Part shown: piece by piece, positions 1 to 8,781 of the stretch | Layout of the letters: every line of letters starts with the position of its first letter | How positions within the stretch are numbered: position 1 is the first letter of the stretch | DNA from: Gemmatimonadaceae bacterium | GTDB lineage: Bacteria; Gemmatimonadota; Gemmatimonadetes; Gemmatimonadales; Gemmatimonadaceae | Length of the DNA: 64,000 nt | Assembly: GCA_024710705.1 (NCBI GenBank) | Contig: JANJUF010000019.1 | Span: 1 to 64,000 of the forward strand | Direction: 5' to 3' | The notes under the pieces: model-generated | Databases searched by the model: none | What the model was told of the DNA's origin: nothing | Seen by the model: the letters and a program-made list of their open reading frames with translations, nothing else | Made by a program: the position numbers and the translations under genes

Positions 1-475
1 TGTTGATCGGGAACTGCCAGAGGTAGTAGCCCAGCGCGAGGCCGATGGTGATCTGCCCGGCCAGCTTATAGCGCTCCACCAGTCCGCGGTTTTCGCGTCC
101 CTCGCGCTTCTGCTTGAGTTTGAGGTAGTCGTCAAGGAAGCCAATGGCGCCCATCAGCACCGTCACCAGGAGCGCGAGCCACACGTACTTGCTCCGCAGT
201 TGCATCCAGAGAAGGCTCGAGCCGAGCACGGCGGCGAGGATGATCATGCCGCCCATCGTGGGGGTGCGGCCCTTTTCGGCGTGCGAATCGGGCGTACCGG
301 CGCGCACCACCTGGTGGATCTGCATGCGGCGGAGCCGTGCCAGGATCCACGGGCCGACGATGAACGAGATCAGCAGCGCCGTGATGGCCGCTCCGGCCGC
401 ACGGAACGAGATGTAGCGGAAAATGTTGAACGCGCTCTCGTACTGGGTGAGCGGAAGCAGGAACTCGTACAGCAT
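1..475 (-). CDS. mraY: Phospho-N-acetylmuramoyl-pentapeptide transferase (partial, C-terminus off window)
   Basis: MraY moves phospho-MurNAc-pentapeptide from UDP onto undecaprenyl phosphate at the inner membrane, making lipid I. The 158 residues present begin MLYEFLLPLTQ and include the family landmarks HAEKGRTPTMGGMII and the first catalytic aspartate pair in GFLDDYLKLKQ, with hydrophobic membrane segments between them. The ATG shares its A with the last base of the murF stop (TGATG), so the two are translationally coupled. The remaining roughly 200 residues lie beyond base 1. Identification is secure from the motifs and from its place after murF. Confidence 0.97.
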   Translation of the reverse strand, partial: MLYEFLLPLTQYESAFNIFRYISFRAAGAAITALLISFIVGPWILARLRRMQIHQVVRAGTPDSHAEKGRTPTMGGMIILAAVLGSSLLWMQLRSKYVWLALLVTVLMGAIGFLDDYLKLKQKREGRENRGLVERYKLAGQITIGLALGYYLWQFPIN

Positions 476-1818
476 CAGGTCGCCCAGGTGGTGAGGAGGG
501 GCACGAGGCGCTCGAGGCGCACGCCGCGCGACGCTTTCAGCAGGATGGCGGCGTCGGGGGCCAAGCGCGGCCGCAACAGCGGCCACAGATCCTCGACGTC
601 GGATGCGGTGATGATGCGATCGGTCTCCGAGGCGAGCTCGCGCAACGGAGCTTCGAACTCGCCGAGGCCGCAGATCAGATCGGCCCCGCTCGCCAGCGCC
701 ACCTCGGCGACCTCCCGATGGGCCCGCGCGCTCGCCGCTCCCAGTTCCCGCATCGTGCCCAGCACCGCGACCCGTTGACGCCCCGCCCCGACGTCCCGCA
801 ACAGGGCGAGGGCGGCGCGCGCCGAACCGGGGTTGCTGTTGTAGGCATCGTGGACCAAGAGGGCACGGCCGAGGGGCCCGACGGCGGAGCGCATCGCCGG
901 CTGCGGCATGCGCGCGATGCCCGCCGCGGCAGCGCTGGGCGCCACGCCGAACTCCGACGCCACGGCCAGCGCGAGCGCGGCGTTGCGAAGATTATGCGCG
1001 CCCGGCAGCGGGATCTCCACGTGCGTGCCCTCCCACGTCAGCCAGCCGCGACCGTCGGCCGTGAGGCCGTGCGCGCTCGCGCGACGCGCTCCGGCATCCA
1101 GCCCGGCGGTCAGCGTGCGACCGGCGCGACGGTGCGCTTCGCCAACCACCTCGGCCTCGTCGGCCGGGACCACCGCCAGCGGCGTCTCATCGCACAGCGA
1201 GAGTTCCTCGGCCAGCACGCCGGCGAGGTCGCCAAATCCTTCGAGATGCTCCTCCTGCACGGTGGTCACCACCGCCACGTCGGGACGGATGATCTCGCGC
1301 AGCAACGCGATCTCACCCGGGACATTCGTCCCCGCCTCGACCACCGCGACGTCGGCACCGTCGTCGAGCGCCAGGAGCGTGAGCGGCACACCGATGCGAT
1401 TGTTGAGGTTCCCGGTGGTGGCGTGCACCGTGAAGGTGCTGCCGAGGGCGGCGCGCAGCAGTTCCTTGGTGCTCGTCTTGCCATTCGAGCCGCCGACCGC
1501 GATCACGGGACGTCCCCAGGCATCGCGGCGGAATCGCGCGAGTTGCCCGAGGGCCACGAGCGTCTCCGGCACCTCGAGCACCGGCACGCCGGCCATCGGG
1601 GCTCGGCGGGCATCGGCCACCACCAGGGCGGAGGCGCCGGCCGCGACGGCGTCGTCAAGATGGTCGTGCCCATCGAAGTGTTCGCCGATGAGCGCCACGA
1701 AGCACTCGCCAGCGCGCAAGCTCCGCGTGTCGGTCGAGATGCCGCTGATCGGACGATCATCGAAGTGCCCCAGCCCCAGCGCGCGCGAGACGCGCGCCAA
1801 CGTCCAGAATGCCATCAT
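475..1818 (-). CDS. murF: UDP-N-acetylmuramoyl-tripeptide--D-alanyl-D-alanine ligase
   Basis: MurF adds D-Ala-D-Ala to UDP-MurNAc-tripeptide in the cytoplasm, completing the pentapeptide precursor. At 447 aa it has the normal family length. The ATP-binding loop is GGSNGKTSTK at about residues 109-118, followed by the EAGTNVPGEI central-domain motif and the HDAYNSNPGS segment of the Mur ligase C-terminal half. The start overlaps the murE stop as ATGA; a second in-frame ATG follows immediately (MM), so the start is uncertain by one codon. It belongs to the rsmH-to-mraY cell wall operon. Confidence 0.97.
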   Translation of the reverse strand: MMAFWTLARVSRALGLGHFDDRPISGISTDTRSLRAGECFVALIGEHFDGHDHLDDAVAAGASALVVADARRAPMAGVPVLEVPETLVALGQLARFRRDAWGRPVIAVGGSNGKTSTKELLRAALGSTFTVHATTGNLNNRIGVPLTLLALDDGADVAVVEAGTNVPGEIALLREIIRPDVAVVTTVQEEHLEGFGDLAGVLAEELSLCDETPLAVVPADEAEVVGEAHRRAGRTLTAGLDAGARRASAHGLTADGRGWLTWEGTHVEIPLPGAHNLRNAALALAVASEFGVAPSAAAAGIARMPQPAMRSAVGPLGRALLVHDAYNSNPGSARAALALLRDVGAGRQRVAVLGTMRELGAASARAHREVAEVALASGADLICGLGEFEAPLRELASETDRIITASDVEDLWPLLRPRLAPDAAILLKASRGVRLERLVPLLTTWAT

Positions 1819-3302
1819 CCTCCCGTGCGGCCGGCGGCCGCCGTCATCAACTCACGCACGATCACGGCCTCGTCGAAGGGATACGACGTCGTCCCGCGGA
1901 TCTGGTAGGTCTCGTGGCCCTTGCCGGCGAGCAGCACCACGTCCCGTGCTGGATCGGCGAGGGCGATGGCGTGGGCGATGGCGGCGCGTCGGTCCTCGAT
2001 GCGGTCGTAGCTGCCCGGCGCGAGGGGCGCGACCACGTCGTCGAGGATGCGCTCGGGATCTTCCGTGCGCGGATTGTCGCTCGTGACCACGAGGTGATCG
2101 GCCCCGTCGCGGGCCGCTTCCGCCATGAGTGGCCGCTTGCCGCGATCGCGATCACCCCCGCAGCCGAAGAGCACGATGAGGCGCCCGGGGGTGAACGGAC
2201 GGAGCGCCGCGAGGGCTCGAGCCAGGGCATCCGGGGTGTGGGCGTAGTCGCGGATCACCGTGGGACGATCGCTCAGCAGCTCGAGCCGACCCGGCACCTG
2301 GGGCGAGGTGGCGAGCCGTGCCGCGACGACGTCGGCCGGCATCCCGATGGCGAGGGCCGCCGCCGCCGCGGCCAGTGCATTCGAAACGTTGAAATCGCCA
2401 ATGAGCGGAAGCGCCACCGGTCGCGCGCCGTCAACGGTGCGCAGGAGCCAGGCGCTCCCGCGCGGCGTGAACCGGAGGTCGTCCGCACGCACCTCTGCCG
2501 GCTGCGTGACGCCGAAGGTCAGCTCACGCGCTCGGCGCGGCAGCCGCTGCCACCAGGCATCGTCGGCATTCGTCACCACGATGCCGTCGTCGGCGAGGGA
2601 TTCCACCAGCCGCGCCTTCGCCTCGAAGTACGCATCCATGGTCCCGTGGTAGTCGAGGTGGTCACGGGTGAGGTTCGTGAACACGGCGGCCGCGAAGCGC
2701 ACGCCACCCACTCGCTGTTGGTCAAGCGCGTGCGACGACACTTCCATGGCCACCCGCCGCACGCCGGCGTCCACGAGCGCCCGCAGGAGCCGCTGCAGCT
2801 CGATGGGCCCCGGCGTCGTCAAGCCGGACCCGCCGGGAAACGGCGAGCCATCGCCGAGGAGGACGCCGAGCGTCCCGATGCTCGCGGCGGGGTGATCGGG
2901 TGCGTCGAGCACATGTCGCAGCAGGCCGACGGTCGTGGTCTTGCCGTTGGTACCCGTCACGCCGATCAGCGTGAGCGCACGCGCTGGCTCGCCGTAGAAC
3001 GCCGCCGCGGCCACGGCGGCCGCGGCCCGGGTGTCACGCACGAGGAGCGCCGGGAGCGCGGTGCTGGCATCCTCGGCGATGATCGCGCAGGCGGCGCCGC
3101 TCGCTTCCACCTGCGGCAGGAAGTCATGGCCATCGCGCGCGCTCCCCCGCACCGCCACGAAACAACCGTCGCGCACGACCGCGCGGCTGTCCTCGGTGAT
3201 GGCGACGAGTTGGCTCGGCAACGCCCCGCGCTCGCCCGCCAGCAAGCCGGCGCGAGCGAGCGCGTCGCGGATGGCCGCCACCGGCACTGGCCCGGCGCTC
3301 AT
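1815..3302 (-). CDS. murE: UDP-N-acetylmuramoyl-tripeptide synthetase, meso-DAP type
   Basis: MurE adds the third residue of the peptidoglycan stem peptide. The 495-aa protein has the Mur ligase P-loop GVTGTNGKTTT at 114-124, the carbamylated-lysine region of the central domain, and DNPR at 409-412. In this family DNPR marks enzymes that use meso-diaminopimelate, as opposed to the lysine-specific variants, so the cell wall is predicted to be mDAP-linked. Both ends are coupled by ATGA overlaps, to ftsI upstream and murF downstream. Confidence 0.97.
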   Translation of the reverse strand: MSAGPVPVAAIRDALARAGLLAGERGALPSQLVAITEDSRAVVRDGCFVAVRGSARDGHDFLPQVEASGAACAIIAEDASTALPALLVRDTRAAAAVAAAAFYGEPARALTLIGVTGTNGKTTTVGLLRHVLDAPDHPAASIGTLGVLLGDGSPFPGGSGLTTPGPIELQRLLRALVDAGVRRVAMEVSSHALDQQRVGGVRFAAAVFTNLTRDHLDYHGTMDAYFEAKARLVESLADDGIVVTNADDAWWQRLPRRARELTFGVTQPAEVRADDLRFTPRGSAWLLRTVDGARPVALPLIGDFNVSNALAAAAAALAIGMPADVVAARLATSPQVPGRLELLSDRPTVIRDYAHTPDALARALAALRPFTPGRLIVLFGCGGDRDRGKRPLMAEAARDGADHLVVTSDNPRTEDPERILDDVVAPLAPGSYDRIEDRRAAIAHAIALADPARDVVLLAGKGHETYQIRGTTSYPFDEAVIVRELMTAAAGRTGG

Positions 3303-5266
3303 CGGTCCCCTGCGATGCGCACCAACGCGCCGGCCTGCAGACGCGTCCCGGCCGCTGGCTGTTGGTCGGCCCCGCCGCGCACCACCTGCACACGGAACCC
3401 GGCCCGATGCAGTTCGCGCACGGCGCGGCGCGTGGAGAGGCCACGCACATCGGGGACCGTGCGCTCGCTCACGACCACGCGTACCGGTTCCGGAGTCCCG
3501 CCCAGTTCCACCACGTAGGCCGGCGCCTCGCGCTCGTCCGCGGCGGCGGCCACCGCCGCGGCCCGCACGCTATCGGCTGCTGGCGCCGGCGACGGCGCAC
3601 GGCGCTTGGGCGCCTCCGCCAGCTGGCTCCGATTCAACGCCGCATCGCGCGCCGCGATGGCCGCCTCGAGCACCACCTTCGACACCGGCGCCGCCGTGCG
3701 GCCGCCGTAGTAGCCATCGCGCGGATTGTCGAGCTTCACGAGGATCACGTATTGCGGGGCGTCGGCCGGGAAGAGGCCGACGAAGGTCGCCGTGTACGCG
3801 CCCGCGGTGTAGCCGCGGCCGTCCGTCGAGGTGCGACGCGCCGTGCCCGACTTCCCTGCCACGTCGAAGGTCGCGAGGTCGGCCGAGGTGGCGGTGCCGC
3901 CCGCCACGACATCGCGCAGCAAGCCGAGCATGGTGGTGGCCGTGCCGGCGGTCATCACCCGTCGCACCACCCGCCGTTCGGCGCGCCACGTCACGCGGCC
4001 ATCGGGGGCACGCACCTCCTGCACGAGCCGTGGCTCGAGCAACTCCCCGCCGTTGGCGAAGGCGGCATATGCGGCGGCGAGTTGCACTGGCGTCACTGAC
4101 AGCTCATACCCCATCGCCAGCGAGGCCGCCGAGGTGCCCGACCATTGCGACACCGGGTAGAGCCGACCCGGCGACTCACTCGGATACGGCATCCCGGTCG
4201 TCATGCCGAAGCCCGCATCGCGCAGGGCCTCGTACTCCTCGCGCGGCGAGAGCCGCTCCACGAACTGGACGATGCCGATGTTCGAAGACTGTCGGATCAC
4301 CTCGGCGAAGCTCATCGCCGGCGCCTTGTGCACGTCGCGGATGATGCGCCGCCCGAGGCGATACTCGCCGTTGTGCGTGTTCACGGAATCGGTGAGGCGC
4401 ACACGCCCGCGGTCGAGCAGCGCCGCCGCGATGAAAGGCTTCACGGTGGACCCCGGCTCGAAGGGCTCGGTGAGCGCGGTGGCCCCTGAGGACGCCGCGC
4501 CCGAACGACGGCTGGCGAGCGCGCGCACCTCTCCCGTGTGCGGGTCGAGCACGACGATATCCCCACCCGTCGCGCCGAGACGGCGCACCGCATCGGCCAG
4601 CGCCCGTTCCGCGATGTCCTGCAGTCCCTGATGCACCGTCAACACCACCGTGTGTCCCGGCACCGCTTCGGTGAACTGCTCCTCCGGCGACGCCAAGCGT
4701 GCGCCGCGCCCGTCACGCAGCAGGGCCCGACGGCCCGACTGGCCGCGGAGCAGGCTGTCGAGAGCCGCTTCGAGGCCCCCCACACCGTTGCCGGCGTCGT
4801 CAATGGAGCCGAGCAGGCGACGCAGTCCGTCCGTCGGCGCCGCCACGCGTTCGATCACCGGCGTGGCGTGCACACCACGCATCGCCACGGCGTCGGCGAC
4901 GTCGGTGGTGAGGTAGCGACCCGGGAGCTCCACCCATTTGCGATGGCGATCGCCGGCGCGGCGGACGCTCGCCTCGGGCACGCCAGCGCGGCGGAGCGCC
5001 GCCGCCAGCTCGGCGGGCTTCCGCACCTCGCTCGGCGCCACGGCCAGACGCACCACCGGACGGCTCTCGACGAGCACGTTCCCCACGGCATCGAGGATAG
5101 CCCCACGCGGCGCCGGCACGTCGGCCGCCGCCACTTGCTGGCCGCGCGCGCGCGTCCGCCAGCGCTCCGTTTCGGCGAGTTGCACCCACGCGGCGCGCCC
5201 CACGAGCGCCACCGCGAAGCACACGAAGGCGCCGTGCACCACGCCGACGCGGCTCAACCGAATCAT
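3299..5266 (-). CDS. ftsI: Septal penicillin-binding protein (class B transpeptidase) with C-terminal PASTA domain
   Basis: This is the transpeptidase that cross-links septal peptidoglycan. The ATG at 5266 was chosen because it opens with MIRLSR and one N-terminal membrane segment (about residues 8-28) and overlaps the ftsL stop as ATGA; the open frame continues upstream but only through ftsL in another frame. Active-site motifs are complete: STVK at 273-276, SSN at 327-329 and KSG at 472-474. A PASTA-type domain (TVPDVRGLSTRRAV onward) fills about residues 600-655. C-terminal PASTA modules are common on PBPs of Gram-positives and of several diderm phyla, and are absent from the E. coli FtsI. 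Length 655 aa. Confidence 0.95.
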   Translation of the reverse strand: MIRLSRVGVVHGAFVCFAVALVGRAAWVQLAETERWRTRARGQQVAAADVPAPRGAILDAVGNVLVESRPVVRLAVAPSEVRKPAELAAALRRAGVPEASVRRAGDRHRKWVELPGRYLTTDVADAVAMRGVHATPVIERVAAPTDGLRRLLGSIDDAGNGVGGLEAALDSLLRGQSGRRALLRDGRGARLASPEEQFTEAVPGHTVVLTVHQGLQDIAERALADAVRRLGATGGDIVVLDPHTGEVRALASRRSGAASSGATALTEPFEPGSTVKPFIAAALLDRGRVRLTDSVNTHNGEYRLGRRIIRDVHKAPAMSFAEVIRQSSNIGIVQFVERLSPREEYEALRDAGFGMTTGMPYPSESPGRLYPVSQWSGTSAASLAMGYELSVTPVQLAAAYAAFANGGELLEPRLVQEVRAPDGRVTWRAERRVVRRVMTAGTATTMLGLLRDVVAGGTATSADLATFDVAGKSGTARRTSTDGRGYTAGAYTATFVGLFPADAPQYVILVKLDNPRDGYYGGRTAAPVSKVVLEAAIAARDAALNRSQLAEAPKRRAPSPAPAADSVRAAAVAAAADEREAPAYVVELGGTPEPVRVVVSERTVPDVRGLSTRRAVRELHRAGFRVQVVRGGADQQPAAGTRLQAGALVRIAGDR

Positions 5267-5553
5267 GGGCGCGGCGTCGCCCGTTCGGGACGCGGAAGGA
5301 TGATGACGAGGCTCTCGGGCGGGACGCGCATTCCCAGTTTCTGTTCGGCGATGGGGGCAAGCGTGGCGCGACTGGAGGCATCGCGGATGGCTGCTTCGAG
5401 AGCGGCCTCCTGTGCCTCCAGCGCGCTGCGGCGTTCTTCGAGACTGCGGAGTTCCCGGGCCTGGGCGATCCCCAGGCTCCGTCTCCATATGACGCCTGTG
5501 GCCACCACAAAGAAACCGAGCAGCGCCAGGAAGATCACGCTCCGTCCGCGCAT
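5263..5553 (-). CDS. ftsL: FtsL-like cell division protein
   Basis: A 96-residue bitopic protein: short basic N-terminus, one membrane helix (about residues 6-22, FLALLGFFVVATGVIW), then a charged coiled coil rich in Glu, Arg and Ala, ending in the AEQKLGMRVPPESLVII segment typical of FtsL. FtsL is a scaffold of the divisome that partners FtsB/FtsQ and activates FtsW-FtsI. The ATG at 5553 is preceded by GGAGG seven bases upstream, inside the end of rsmH, and lies just after the rsmH stop. Sequence conservation of FtsL is low, so the call relies on architecture and on the rsmH-ftsL-ftsI order. Confidence 0.85.
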   Translation of the reverse strand: MRGRSVIFLALLGFFVVATGVIWRRSLGIAQARELRSLEERRSALEAQEAALEAAIRDASSRATLAPIAEQKLGMRVPPESLVIILPRPERATPRP

Positions 5554-5555
5554 CG

Positions 5556-6518
5556 TCAGCCCTCCGCCGCCGCGCGGCGCCAGATCCGGAGATGGGCGCT
5601 GCGCGCCCGCGGGTTCATCGCGATCTCCTCCGCCCCCGCGAGCACCGGCTTCCGCGTCACCGATGTCCCAAGTGCCACGCCGCCGCAGGTGCAGATCGGA
5701 TGCCGAGGCGGACACGTGCAGGCCGTACTCCACTCCCGGAAGAGATGCTTCACCACGCGGTCCTCGCCGGAGTGGTAGGCGATCACCGCGAGCAGGCCGC
5801 CCGGCGCCAGGCGCTCCCGCAGCGCCACCAGCCCGCGCGACAATCCGCCCAGCTCGTCGTTCACGGCGATCCGGACGGCCTGAAAGAGCCGCGCAAACTC
5901 ACCCGGACCGCTGCGCGAGCCCAGCACGGCGCGAATGGCCCCCACGAGGTCATCGCTCACCGCGAACGGCTTCCGCTCGCGCCGATGCACGATCTCGCGC
6001 GCGAGGCGGCGAGCCTTGGGCTCGTCGCCGGCCTCCTTGAACGTCGCGGCGAGCACCGCCTCCTCGCTCTCATTCAGCCAGTCGGCGGCGGTCATGGCCT
6101 GCCGCGGGTCCATGCGCATATCGAGGACGACGCCCTCGCGAAACGAGAATCCCCGCGCGTCATCATCGAGCTGTCGCGACGAGACGCCGAGATCGAGCAG
6201 GATGCCGTCCCAGGTGCGCCCCGTGAGTGCGGCGATCGTGTCGATGGCGTCGTGATTGCCGGCGACCGCCTCGAACTGTCCCGTGGCTTCGAACGCGGCG
6301 AGGCGATTCCGCGCCTCGCCGAGTGCCGCGTCGTCGCGATCGATCCCCGTGACCTGGTGCCCGCGCTGCAGCAGCGCCTCGCTGTGCCCGCCGCCGCCGA
6401 GGGTTCCATCGAGGATGCGCGGACATGCGGCCAGCGCATCGCAGACCGCGCCGACGAGCACGGGGGCGTGCCAAGCGCTGTCGTGGGCGCCGGAAGCGGA
6501 TGCGGGCAAGTGGGTCAC
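5556..6518 (-). CDS. rsmH: 16S rRNA (cytosine(1402)-N4)-methyltransferase
   Basis: RsmH (MraW) methylates N4 of C1402 in 16S rRNA. The Rossmann SAM site is DGTLGGGGHSEALL near the N-terminus, and the family signature appears as IAYHSGEDRVVKHLF, where most homologues have HSLED. The C-terminal CTCPPRHPICTCG cysteine cluster is also typical. I chose the GTG at 6518, because the upstream ATG at 6587 lies inside a strong hairpin that probably terminates the preceding gene, and homologues start close to the HxPVL segment (here HAPVLVGAV). Neither start has a convincing ribosome binding site. This is the first gene of the cell wall cluster; no mraZ precedes it. Confidence 0.93.
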   Translation of the reverse strand: MTHLPASASGAHDSAWHAPVLVGAVCDALAACPRILDGTLGGGGHSEALLQRGHQVTGIDRDDAALGEARNRLAAFEATGQFEAVAGNHDAIDTIAALTGRTWDGILLDLGVSSRQLDDDARGFSFREGVVLDMRMDPRQAMTAADWLNESEEAVLAATFKEAGDEPKARRLAREIVHRRERKPFAVSDDLVGAIRAVLGSRSGPGEFARLFQAVRIAVNDELGGLSRGLVALRERLAPGGLLAVIAYHSGEDRVVKHLFREWSTACTCPPRHPICTCGGVALGTSVTRKPVLAGAEEIAMNPRARSAHLRIWRRAAAEG

Positions 6519-6552
6519 GGCAAGAAAGATGTCACCGCGCCCCCCGAAACGA

Positions 6553-6589
6553 CGATGCCCACCGGCGCGCGGGGCGCCGGCGGGCATCG
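6553..6589 (-). terminator. Strong hairpin between TPR gene and rsmH
   Basis: The arms GATGCCCACCGGCGC (6554-6568) and its near-perfect complement (6574-6588) form a 15-bp stem with one mismatch and a 5-base loop, extended by a C:G pair and, across a short bulge, by ACGAC/GTCGT. It sits 22 bases after the stop of the upstream minus-strand TPR gene. There is no long U tract, only GTCGTTTC on the downstream side, so it may be a terminator or an RNA-stabilising stem. Confidence 0.6.
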
Positions 6590-6610
6590 GGGTCGTACGA
6601 ATCGGTGTGC

Positions 6611-8371
6611 CTACTTACAGACCTGCCCTGTGAGTTGCGTGATGTAGGCCTGGAACTCGGGAATGGACTGCATCAGCGCCACCGTGTTGTTCTGATTGAA
6701 GGCGGCCCCACCAGGCAGCGCAATCTGGGCGGTAATTAGCGCTTGGTCCGCCTCACGAGCCAGTTCGCAACTCCGCTGCTGCTGCGCCTGAGTGGCCAGC
6801 ACCTGGGCCAACTGTACGGACGTTGCGCCCAGCAGGAACTTCACGCGGGCGCGGGTCTCCGGCGAGGCCGGCTGGCGCAGCCGGCGCGCGTCCGGCGGGC
6901 CGACCGAGTCGGCAAGCATGGCGACGGAATCGGACCACTGAAGGAGCTGCGACGCCGCGCGGAAGCCAACGACGTCCTTGGTCGAGTCCGCCTTCACGCG
7001 ATACTGATTGCCGATGCCCGACGCCAGCGCAGCGATGAAGTCTGCGTTGTCGCCCGCCACGGTCGCATTCCGCAGGGCCGACAGCACGCTATCGGTCTGC
7101 TGCTGCTCGAGGTAACCCTGGGCCACGAGCACCCAGCCGTTCTGGATGTTCGGGTTCAGCGTGAGTGCGCGCTTCGATGCCTCGAGCGCCTCGATCGGCT
7201 GCCCGCTGGTGCGCAACGTTTGGGCGTACAACTGCCAGAGCGACGCATCATTGGCGAACTTGGTGACGCCACGGCGCGCCGCATCCACCGCCATCGTGGG
7301 TTGCGAATCCTGGATATACAACGCAGTGAGGCGGTTGAAGAACGCCACATCGGCCATGGCCGTGTCGAGCGTCGCCAGCTCCTCACCCGTCTGGATGGCC
7401 GGCTTGTAGTCCCCCGCCGCCGTCAGGATCAGGAACTTGAGGCGGATCAGCGAGATGTCGCCCGGGTTGTCCTCCACCGCCTTCAACACGATCTCCTTGG
7501 CCACGTCGTACTGGCGGCTGGCGGCCAAGGCATCCACGACTCGGGTCGCGAGCGCGGCGTTGTTGGGCTCGCCGGCCAGCAGGCGCACGAGCAGCTCGTT
7601 CGCCTTATCCACGTTACCCAGCGCCTGCTGCGCGTCGGCGGCGATGGCCAGCGCGTTGCGGGAGTTCGGGTCAATGGCCAGGATCTCGTCGGCCAGCGCG
7701 ATCTGCTGCTCCGGCGACGCGTTCTGGCGCACGAGCACGTTGAGCTTGCAGTACCGGACCAGCGTGGCGTTCGGGTAGGCCTTGATGGCCTCGTCGGCCT
7801 CGGCGATCGCCTGCGCGTAGCGCTCGTTGATGGCGTGGTCGCGGCACTTCTTCTCGTTCTCCAGCTGGCGGCGCGCGTCCTGCACGGGCCGCACCAGTAG
7901 CCAAGCCGCACGGTCGGCGCGGGGGCCGCGGACCGGCGGCAACGGCTGTGTCAGCGAGACATCGCGCGACAGCACCAGCTGCGCATCAATGCGATACTGC
8001 CCGTCGGCCTCGCGCGTCACCGAGCCACGGATGTACTCGTCGGCACGAAGGAACTTCGCCAGCGAGTTCTCGTCGGAACGGGCCAGTTGCTCCGTGACCG
8101 GATAGCCGGACTGTTCGAGGAGTTCGACCACGCGCTCCTTGTCGATCACCCACAGCACCGGGCCGGGATAGACCTGGATGAGGCGATCGCGGAGGGCGTC
8201 GGAGGCCTGGGGGCCAGCCACGCGATCCGCGGAACGGAACACCTGCACCGTGAGAAACGGCGTGTCCTGGCGCGGGGGCCGCCGGGCCGGCTGCGCGGCG
8301 AGCGGCGCGAGGGCCGCCAGAGCCATGAGCGCCGCGAATGCGGCCAAAGGACGTGTAAGTCGGACCGTCAA
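6611..8371 (-). CDS. Exported TPR-repeat protein with N-terminal TolB/FlgO-like domain
   Basis: I do not recognise a specific family. The TTG at 8371 was chosen because AGGAG lies six bases upstream (8378-8382) and the product then starts with a clean signal peptide (MTVRLTRPLAAFAALMALAALAPLAAQ). Residues of about 35-150 resemble the beta-rich domain of periplasmic TolB/FlgO-type proteins (FLTVQVFRSADRV, ADEYIRGSVTR). From about residue 185 to the end there are helical TPR-like pairs such as NALAIAADAQQALGNVDKA. Length 586 aa. It is likely periplasmic and a scaffold. It lies between tRNA-Val and the cell wall operon, and a hairpin follows its stop. Confidence 0.8.
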   Translation of the reverse strand: MTVRLTRPLAAFAALMALAALAPLAAQPARRPPRQDTPFLTVQVFRSADRVAGPQASDALRDRLIQVYPGPVLWVIDKERVVELLEQSGYPVTEQLARSDENSLAKFLRADEYIRGSVTREADGQYRIDAQLVLSRDVSLTQPLPPVRGPRADRAAWLLVRPVQDARRQLENEKKCRDHAINERYAQAIAEADEAIKAYPNATLVRYCKLNVLVRQNASPEQQIALADEILAIDPNSRNALAIAADAQQALGNVDKANELLVRLLAGEPNNAALATRVVDALAASRQYDVAKEIVLKAVEDNPGDISLIRLKFLILTAAGDYKPAIQTGEELATLDTAMADVAFFNRLTALYIQDSQPTMAVDAARRGVTKFANDASLWQLYAQTLRTSGQPIEALEASKRALTLNPNIQNGWVLVAQGYLEQQQTDSVLSALRNATVAGDNADFIAALASGIGNQYRVKADSTKDVVGFRAASQLLQWSDSVAMLADSVGPPDARRLRQPASPETRARVKFLLGATSVQLAQVLATQAQQQRSCELAREADQALITAQIALPGGAAFNQNNTVALMQSIPEFQAYITQLTGQVCK

Positions 8372-8441
8372 GGTCAACTCCTGCAAGGCGTTGAACTTCC
8401 TATCCCGCCGGAACCGGGTTCGTTCCGTTTCCGGCAGGGAG

Positions 8442-8515
8442 TGGGCGAAGAGGGATTCGAACCCCCGACACCCTGCGTGTAAGGCAGGTGCTCTAACCAG
8501 CTGAGCTATTCGCCC
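8442..8515 (-). tRNA. tRNA-Val (anticodon TAC)
   Basis: A 74-base cloverleaf on the minus strand. The acceptor arms GGGCGAA and TTCGCCC pair fully with discriminator A; the D arm is GCTCAGCTGGTTAGAGC; the anticodon stem CCTGC/GCAGG encloses CTTACAC with anticodon TAC; the T arm is GGGGGTTCGAATCCC with the invariant TTCGA. The 3' CCA is not encoded. It should read GTA and, with wobble modification, other valine codons. Confidence 0.97.
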
Positions 8516-8530
8516 GGCGCTTCGGTTCCC

Positions 8531-8548
8531 GACGCGCCGAGGCGCGTC
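8531..8548 (-). terminator. GC-rich hairpin after the 59-aa gene
   Basis: GACGCGCC, two spacer bases, GGCGCGTC: an 8-bp perfect inverted repeat that overlaps the end of the small membrane-protein gene and lies just before tRNA-Val on the same strand. It lacks a T tract, so it may attenuate or mark a processing site, not a full terminator. Confidence 0.35.
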
Positions 8549-8726
8549 ACTTCAGGATTGCAATCGGGATCAGGACGCAGTACCCGAGGACCAGCAACAG
8601 CGGCGCCACCGTCTCGCCGCCCCGCCAGAGATCCGCGTACCCAACAATCAGGCTCGCGGCCGACAACCCCCACCAAATTGCCGGGCGGGACAGTGCCCCG
8701 CCGGCGTCCGCTGTGCGCTCAGACAT
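8547..8726 (-). CDS. Small membrane protein, 59 aa
   Basis: A short gene starting MSERTADAGGALSRPAIWW with two predicted membrane helices (about residues 18-32, and 41-57 VAPLLLVLGYCVLIPIAI) and ending ILK. No family is recognised. Support comes from a good sigma70-type promoter placed immediately upstream, the hydrophobic periodicity, and the normal codon bias of the region. The predicted transcription start falls only a few bases before the ATG and there is no purine-rich ribosome binding site, so it is probably leaderless. tRNA-Val follows 31 bases after the stop. Confidence 0.65.
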   Translation of the reverse strand: MSERTADAGGALSRPAIWWGLSAASLIVGYADLWRGGETVAPLLLVLGYCVLIPIAILK

Positions 8727-8735
8727 AGGGTGGGG

Positions 8736-8764
8736 AGTCTAGGACCACCTATAGATGCTGTCAA
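8736..8764 (-). promoter_or_regulatory. Sigma70-type promoter for the small membrane gene and tRNA-Val
   Basis: On the minus strand TTGACA (8759-8764), a 17-base spacer and TAGACT (8736-8741). The -35 is a perfect consensus and the -10 keeps the important TA and final T. The -10 ends nine bases before the ATG at 8726. Confidence 0.7.
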
Positions 8765-8781
8765 CCAATCCCAAGGCTTGT

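Noticed and set aside
5267-5488. N-terminal extension of ftsI
   Set aside because: It reads through ftsL in another frame, has low-complexity Arg/Pro content and removes the membrane anchor from the N-terminus.
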